DNA of 20,775 nucleotides from Trichomonas tenax (taxonomy: Eukaryota > Parabasalia > Trichomonadida > Trichomonadidae), in assembly GCA_023091735.1 (NCBI GenBank), contig JALKBU010000915.1, positions 1 through 20,775 on the forward strand, read 5' to 3'. The translations under genes were made by a program, and so were the position numbers. Below are positions 15,661 to 20,775 of this stretch, in pieces (positions within the stretch are counted from its first letter, which is position 1; every line of letters begins with the position of its first letter). Under the pieces are notes generated by a model. That model was not told where the DNA came from, did no database searches, and saw nothing but the letters and a program-made list of their open reading frames with translations.

Positions 15661-18077
15661 GCTAAATCCCTCTAGAGACAAAGCTATGACATTCCATTTC
15701 AGTGTTTCATGGCACCACCTTGTGGAATAAACCATCCTCTACAATGGTACATGCGATTTTTTAAGCAGATCAAATTTCGATTTTGATCACGAAATATTTC
15801 AAAAATTTAGCACACATTTTCCTAAACAAATCACTTGATAGTGATTACTGCCACATGGTAATACTTATATATCGGAATCAAAGTTCAAATGCAGTGTAAA
15901 ATATATCAAAAAATTGTATACTACGGAACAAGCAATTTTATCATCAATGTCGAAAGTTGTAGCGTATACTTATCTATTTACCTTAATAAAAATACAAAAA
16001 CCGAAACATTAAAAAATAATAATAATAGATGCTTAATTATATTTGTTCATATATCCAATCAATCATGTCAATATACATTTACTGAAAAATCATGCAATTG
16101 TCGATAACTTATATATTGGAAAATATTTTTATGTGTTTTATTTATCAAATCTCATTAAATTCAATGACAATAGGAATTTTTGAACCACAGCGCAACTGAA
16201 TTCTATTAAATTTGACATTTTATACTAAAAATAAAAAAGTCTACTTTGTTCTGCATGAACATCATCATTTTTACTAGAATGTAAAAATAGAATTGATGTC
16301 AAATATATGGGGGATCGGCATCATAAGTTCAAATTTATGTTTCTGAGACCTTTTAATTCTTCGAGATACGATCTGGAAATGTAAAATGATTTTACGATCA
16401 TTGCTTTTGATAACACACATATATCCTAAAGGATGTTGTCTATATATTATACATGCATGCATATTTTTGAGGCACGCTGGATTTTTTTCCTATCGTCGCG
16501 AAAAGTCTGAATTTTGTTACGATAGAGAACCTTAAACACTCTTTTTGGAAAATAATGACTATCTGATCCTTGCAATGTGCGCAAATATCAGAAAGCCCCG
16601 AGCCCAAATGCTGAAACTTTGATAATGTGTTTAGCATATCTACTGCTTGCAGTTTCAATGATAATTAATGCTATATAATGTATTTTTTCTAAAAATGAAA
16701 TTGAACATTTTTTATATAGTGAATATATATGTGTGTATGGCACTGTAAGATGTACTATTCAGTGATGTGAACATGTTTCCAATGTGTTTTAAAGATAGAA
16801 GTGAGTTCAAGAAATTAAGATTTACAAAATTCATCTTAATTTATATAATATTGGTTTATCAATTATATCTCATGAATTTTGATATTAGATAAAGTGATTT
16901 GTAGAAGTAAACTCAATATATATGAATTTTTTGACGCTTCAATATGTGATTTGGAAGATAAAACGTTGCTATTAATGTTTAAGTTCACATTTCAATATTC
17001 ACATCTGTTGGATGATAATAATATGAAAGTATTTTATATAAATAGACATTGCATGTCATGATGTGCTATGATTAAAAGTGACATGTCTTCAATGTGAAAA
17101 CATCATCATAGAAAGACACATGATTGATATCCATCCATATTAACAATGCATAATGTATTCTATTATATGTGCATAATCTATTCAATATATTTGCGTATTA
17201 TTTTATCATCCATATGGATATATATGCATTTCAAAACTTGTCCAACAAATTCTGGGATTTTTTTAACAATGAAAAGTGAATACATCAGAATGTCAAAATA
17301 TAAAAATTGGTCTATTAACAAATTTATATATACTAAGTCAAATTTGACTTGATTCATCGAAGAAATAGACATTTTTATTATTAAGTTTCCAATATAGATC
17401 ATTTCAAAATTAACGCAATACATTAAGAAATACAGTATCTGATACATAACAACACACTTTTATTGTTAAACTCCTATCAAATGCGTCAAAACTTTATTTC
17501 AATATTATCAAGCTAATGAAAATATTGCAAAAACTTTATATTAAAATATTATGATTTGTAAGTTTTGTATAAGTTTATTATTATTTTTTATGTATAAATT
17601 TAATTTACAAATATTAAAATTTGCATAACACATATAGTTAGTTTTGTATAAATTTTGTATAAATTTAATATTTTATATTATGATGTTTTGTCTCGCATAA
17701 CACATAAATTTCTATTGGTTGGTTATCATTTAACTCATGAATAGAGTATATATCCTGAATAAAAATATTTTTTCGAACTTCAAACATCATATCTGTCAAA
17801 AATATCATTTTACACGTCATATATATAATTTACTTGGCATATTGTCAAAAATAATAATAATTTTATAAGAAGTATTTTAATAAAATAACGATTCTCATAA
17901 ATTATGCACACGCAGTGAATAATAATCATGTGAAAAGTATCATTAATTATTCATTTTTTATCACGATATCGCAGATTTTCATATGATCCACTTTATTTTG
18001 CCTAGTACACCAACTGAACATGATGCAAAGCATCTATACCGATATAATCTAACACGAGATATATAGAATTTCCCAGG
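15661..18077. other. AT-rich intergenic region, no gene seen
   Basis: Short open frames here (15889-16107, 16274-16462, 16440-16658, 16879-17061 and the overlapping pair at 17146-17447) are AT-driven, mutually overlapping, and without domains or Inr. About 17560-17690 is especially AT-rich with partial repeats of TTTGTATAAATTTAA and two copies of GCATAACACATA. One AAAAGTGAC lies at 17074-17082. I see no RNA gene. Confidence 0.55.
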
Positions 18078-18151
18078 CTGTGGATATTAATAAACGAGCA
18101 TCAGACTTAAAATCCAAAGTTATGCTTGTTAAATTTTTAATACCATGTAAC
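18078..18151 (+). repeat. Direct repeat, copy 1
   Basis: This copy runs from CTGTGGATATTA through AGCATCAGACTTAAAATCC to GTAAC. It aligns with 18304-18371 with only a few substitutions, a 1-base indel and a 5-base indel (ACCAT present here). Confidence 0.9.
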
Positions 18152-18303
18152 AGCGTGACAAAATGCAGTGGACTTTATTTATGTATTTTCGATAAAATTT
18201 TTCATGAAAATGCATTCCGTTAAATCATTGTACAACATTCATGTGTTGTAATATGATATCTGAATGTAGTACAATTCTGAGCGTTTTGAGGTGATTAGTG
18301 CTA

Positions 18304-18371
18304 CTGTGGATATTATAAACAAGCATCAGACTTAAAATCCAAAGTCATACTTGTTCAATTTTTAATGTAAC
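18304..18371 (+). repeat. Direct repeat, copy 2
   Basis: This is the second copy of the 18078 repeat in the same orientation, starting 226 bases downstream. It shares an uninterrupted 24-base core containing AGCATCAGACTTAAAATCC. Flanks outside the repeat are unrelated, so the boundaries are fairly sharp. Confidence 0.9.
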
Positions 18372-18550
18372 TAGACTGCTGGATTGATTCAATCTGCTTT
18401 TTTGCATCAATATTTTATTTTGAATATAATGAAAATATAATGTCTCGAATTGTTGCATAATAAAGTTAACACTCTGTTTGACTTACTATATTATGCCACA
18501 GCAATGCATTTACAATCATCTATGACTGGTGCTCAGCATATTATAAGCAA

Positions 18551-18676
18551 ACTAAAAAATGTTGAACGATAGATTTTAGTGAGGGGAATCCCAATCTAAA
18601 AAGTGCTGGAGACACGATAAGCTCTCAAAATTGAGAGCTTTACATTGGACCGGAGGAAAAAAATCGCCCAAATTTC
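18551..18676 (-). repeat. Second dispersed repeat, copy 2 (inverted relative to 15552)
   Basis: This is the reverse-complement partner of 15552-15660. Here the central hairpin is longer and perfect: AAGCTCTCAA and TTGAGAGCTT around AA (about 18619-18640). It lies about 170 bases upstream of the kinase start. Confidence 0.8.
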
Positions 18677-18846
18677 AATTCAAAAAATCTGTTTCAATGC
18701 GATTTTATCGTTAATTTATATTATAGCCTGCAATCACTGTTTTAAATAAAATTACGCAAAAGTCCATATAAAATTTAAGACATGTGATATGAAAAATAGT
18801 CTTGATTTTGAATGCAGTGGTCTTCTTAGTTTTTATAATAAAAGAG

Positions 18847-19911
18847 ATGCACGTGCGTCGGTTAACAATGCCGCCGATCGCACCACTGATAAAACTGGAC
18901 TGCGATGCGTCCTCAAACAAACTGCAGAGGAAGCTTAATCAGTACTTTTTATTGAAGTCGATTGGAAAAGGCGCAAATTGCAAAGTTATGCTGCTCCAGG
19001 ACTCACTAACGAGGAAGTACTACGCGGCAAAGGTGTTTAAAACAGCAAAATACTTACAGAATACAAAAACTTTGCCTCTCGAGAGGGAAGTACGCATAAT
19101 GAAGCGAATTCAGCACGAGAATATTGTGAAACTCAGGGAGGTATTGTTTGCTGCCGAGAAGAATTCGTTCTATCTCGTCATGGAATGGGGAAATTGCGGA
19201 TCTCTCCAAAATGTCATAGACAGCAATACAAAACTATCTGAGAAGACAATAGCATCAATTTTCAAGCACATTATCAACGGACTTTCATACCTTCACAGTC
19301 AAGGATTCGTTCACCAAGATATCAAACCGTCGAATGTTTTGATTTTCTCTGAAGGAATTGCAAAAATCGGTGACTTTGGTATTGGCCATTCATTTCAAAG
19401 TGCGGAAACAGTTGTAGGTTCGCCTGCTTATCAAGCACCCGAAATTTTCGACGATAACTGCGATGATTCGGGTGATTTTCCTCCTCTCGATCCGGCGAAG
19501 GAGGATGTTTGGAGCCTTGGTGTCACTTTGTTCCAAGTTTTGTTTGGCAAATTGCCTTTTGTTGGTGAAAACGTTTATGAAATTGTTCGAGCTATACATA
19601 AAACAGGTCTCATTCTTCCGCGCGAAGTCTCAGACCCACTCAAAGAGCTCTTACACGGAATGTTAGAACCAGATCCAACAAAAAGATTTTCTCTCAATGA
19701 CGTAATGGATAATTCATTCTTTAAGGATGCTCCGGAAAGATTTGCGCCACCAGTTAACCCGTTGGATCCTCCAAAACCAGACAATTTGATCCCAACTTAT
19801 CAGATTTCAGCCAATGTTTGCGACGATTCGTTCACTTTCAGTAACAAAACGAACATAGCCTTCTCAAATTCTTGGGATGGTATTCAGCAACGTCGGCTCT
19901 CTCTCCACTAA
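18847..19911 (+). CDS. Serine/threonine protein kinase, CaMKK/LKB1-like (354 aa)
   Basis: This is a complete kinase domain. Residues are counted from the ATG at 18847. Glycine loop IGKGANCKV (39-47, third Gly replaced by Cys), catalytic Lys in YYAAKVFK (K62), helix-C Glu in LEREVRIM (about E81), catalytic loop HQDIKPSN (156-163), DFG (176-178), APE (197-199), WSLGVTLFQVLFGKLPF and KRFSL near the end. HxDIKPSN, GSPAYQAPE and GVTLF...G..PF...N.Y point to the CaMKK/LKB1 (yeast Sak1/Elm1/Tos3) group, whose members activate AMPK-type kinases; that role is inferred. The catalytic loop has HQD instead of HRD, making it a non-RD kinase like LKB1 (HKD), which does not depend on activation-loop phosphorylation. 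A short Pro-rich C-tail follows. The start is uncertain: an upstream TTG at 18802 and an ATG at 18868 are alternatives, and no Inr is close. The frames at 19390-19784 are shadows. Confidence 0.92.
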   Translation: MHVRRLTMPPIAPLIKLDCDASSNKLQRKLNQYFLLKSIGKGANCKVMLLQDSLTRKYYAAKVFKTAKYLQNTKTLPLEREVRIMKRIQHENIVKLREVLFAAEKNSFYLVMEWGNCGSLQNVIDSNTKLSEKTIASIFKHIINGLSYLHSQGFVHQDIKPSNVLIFSEGIAKIGDFGIGHSFQSAETVVGSPAYQAPEIFDDNCDDSGDFPPLDPAKEDVWSLGVTLFQVLFGKLPFVGENVYEIVRAIHKTGLILPREVSDPLKELLHGMLEPDPTKRFSLNDVMDNSFFKDAPERFAPPVNPLDPPKPDNLIPTYQISANVCDDSFTFSNKTNIAFSNSWDGIQQRRLSLH

Positions 19912-20649
19912 TGCGAAAAAATTAATTTATTTATTAAATCTATGTTTATACAAATTAACCACTTTCTCTTTCATTTGTTTCTCTTCTGATTTCACATGTT
20001 TGTGTCTTAATCATAATATTTTTGGATGGTTCGCATTTGTAATATACCATTTTTCACACTAAATATCACCAAATCATCTTCATTCTATTAAAAATCTAGT
20101 GTGTATTTTGTTTAATAATGCAGATTTAATAAGAAAATTTCAATATTGAAGACTAAATTTTCATATTTGATTCATTTAACTATAATGTAATAATAAAATC
20201 ATTGAATTAATGAGCTTTATCATGATTATGATGCCTTATTTTGTAATATTGTGCTGAGATGAATAAAATGCAAAATTATTGCAGCATCATCAGTCTACAA
20301 TGCTCTGCACAATCGATATTATAATGTATTCAAAAGACCAAAGCTCATATTCCTTAATCAAAATGTAAAAATAGGGTCTGAAATATGTAAAAAGGAGTTC
20401 GAAAAATTATTTTTCTTTATTCACAAATAAATAAAGCTCAGATCAAAGTCTGCCACTATGATTATGTTTTTCAAGGAAAAATAATCGGAGTCAAATAATC
20501 GTTTGCTTTTGCTATTTTCAAGTGTTAGTATGTGAATAAATCCGTTTTATCACGTTTTTGATGGTTTTTACTATTGTTTTTAATTTTTCTTCCAATGGCA
20601 AATCAAAACCAGAGTCTATGACAAAAGTGAACATTAAAAAGTGACAGGT
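19912..20649. other. AT-rich intergenic region downstream of the kinase
   Basis: No gene is supported. The frame at 19877-20062 begins inside the kinase and is AT-driven. AAAAGTGAC occurs at 20637-20645. Confidence 0.5.
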
Positions 20650-20746
20650 GAACCTTAAAGTCACTTTTTAAAATAAATCGTCACTTTTTGCGCGGGCAAA
20701 TTGTCACCTTTATAAAAAGTGTCATAAATATCTTTGTCTAACCAAT
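20650..20746 (-). repeat. Dispersed repeat, copy 2 (inverted relative to 15166)
   Basis: Its reverse complement matches 15166-15267, with the 28-base identical core and the same right end. It contains GTCACTTTT at 20660-20668 and 20680-20688. Similarity fades toward the window end, so the full extent of this copy may lie outside. Confidence 0.85.
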
Positions 20747-20775
20747 ACATCCAGGTTAGTGTTGTTGACGAGCCA

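Noticed and set aside
18802..18846. Longer kinase N-terminus from TTG
   Set aside because: It adds a hydrophobic stretch (LNAVVFLVFII) from a non-ATG start; nuclear genes here start at ATG, and ATG 18847 keeps the full kinase domain.
15166..20746. Calling the whole 5.5 kb an active transposon
   Set aside because: There is no transposase or integrase frame between the repeats, target-site duplications cannot be seen, and the right copy runs toward the window edge.
1..20775. CRISPR array, intact transposase, rRNA or spliceosomal introns
   Set aside because: There are no regularly spaced identical repeats, no transposase frame, no rRNA-like stretch, and no ACTAACACACAG-type 3' splice motif paired with a GTAYGT start in any gene.

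Overview
The window looks like a piece of a nuclear genome from a trichomonad (parabasalid) protist, more likely Tritrichomonas-like than anything else. The evidence is cumulative. The DNA is strongly AT-rich with compact intronless genes. There is a BspA-type leucine-rich-repeat fragment and an ankyrin-repeat remnant, both expanded in these organisms. There is an orphan NUMOD4 module. Several start codons are preceded within about 8-35 nt by the trichomonad initiator (Inr) word TCAYW, and some stop codons sit inside TAAA, the trichomonad poly(A) signal. The species is inference.

Layout. 1-1620: mostly decayed sequence, with an ankyrin remnant (-), a BspA-like LRR fragment (-) and a Lys/Glu-rich reading frame broken by stops (+). 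1699-2145: a small gene with an Inr (148 aa, +). 2146-3898: non-coding, with an unusual pair of hairpins at 3511-3633. 3899-4288: a small Ser-rich gene with an Inr (129 aa, -). 4299-7369: a long region of remnants, including a frameshifted acidic gene and an orphan NUMOD4 domain. 7370-9625: a large charged coiled-coil protein whose reading frame visibly continues past two stop codons to 9799. 10383-10721: a compact, codon-biased 112-aa protein with a CCCH-type cysteine cluster. 11306-14044: a 912-aa helical-repeat protein resembling importin-beta/karyopherins. 15378-15458: a tRNA-Ser with an abnormal ACT anticodon. 15268-18846: AT-rich non-coding DNA with dispersed repeats. 18847-19911: a protein kinase of the CaMKK/LKB1 type.

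The genes do not form an operon or an obvious pathway. They are independent transcription units: coiled-coil (possibly cytoskeletal), putative nuclear transport, a signalling kinase, a tRNA and three small unknowns. Two dispersed repeats, each in inverted orientation, occur on either side of the tRNA-kinase segment (15166/20746 and 15552/18676). The 9-mer AAAAGTGAC/GTCACTTTT occurs ten times in the window; its GTCACTTTT form contains an Inr. The items most worth checking are the ACT-anticodon tRNA, the read-through-like tail of the coiled-coil gene, the hairpin pair at 3.5 kb and the inverted repeat family. No CRISPR array, intact transposon, rRNA or convincing intron was seen.
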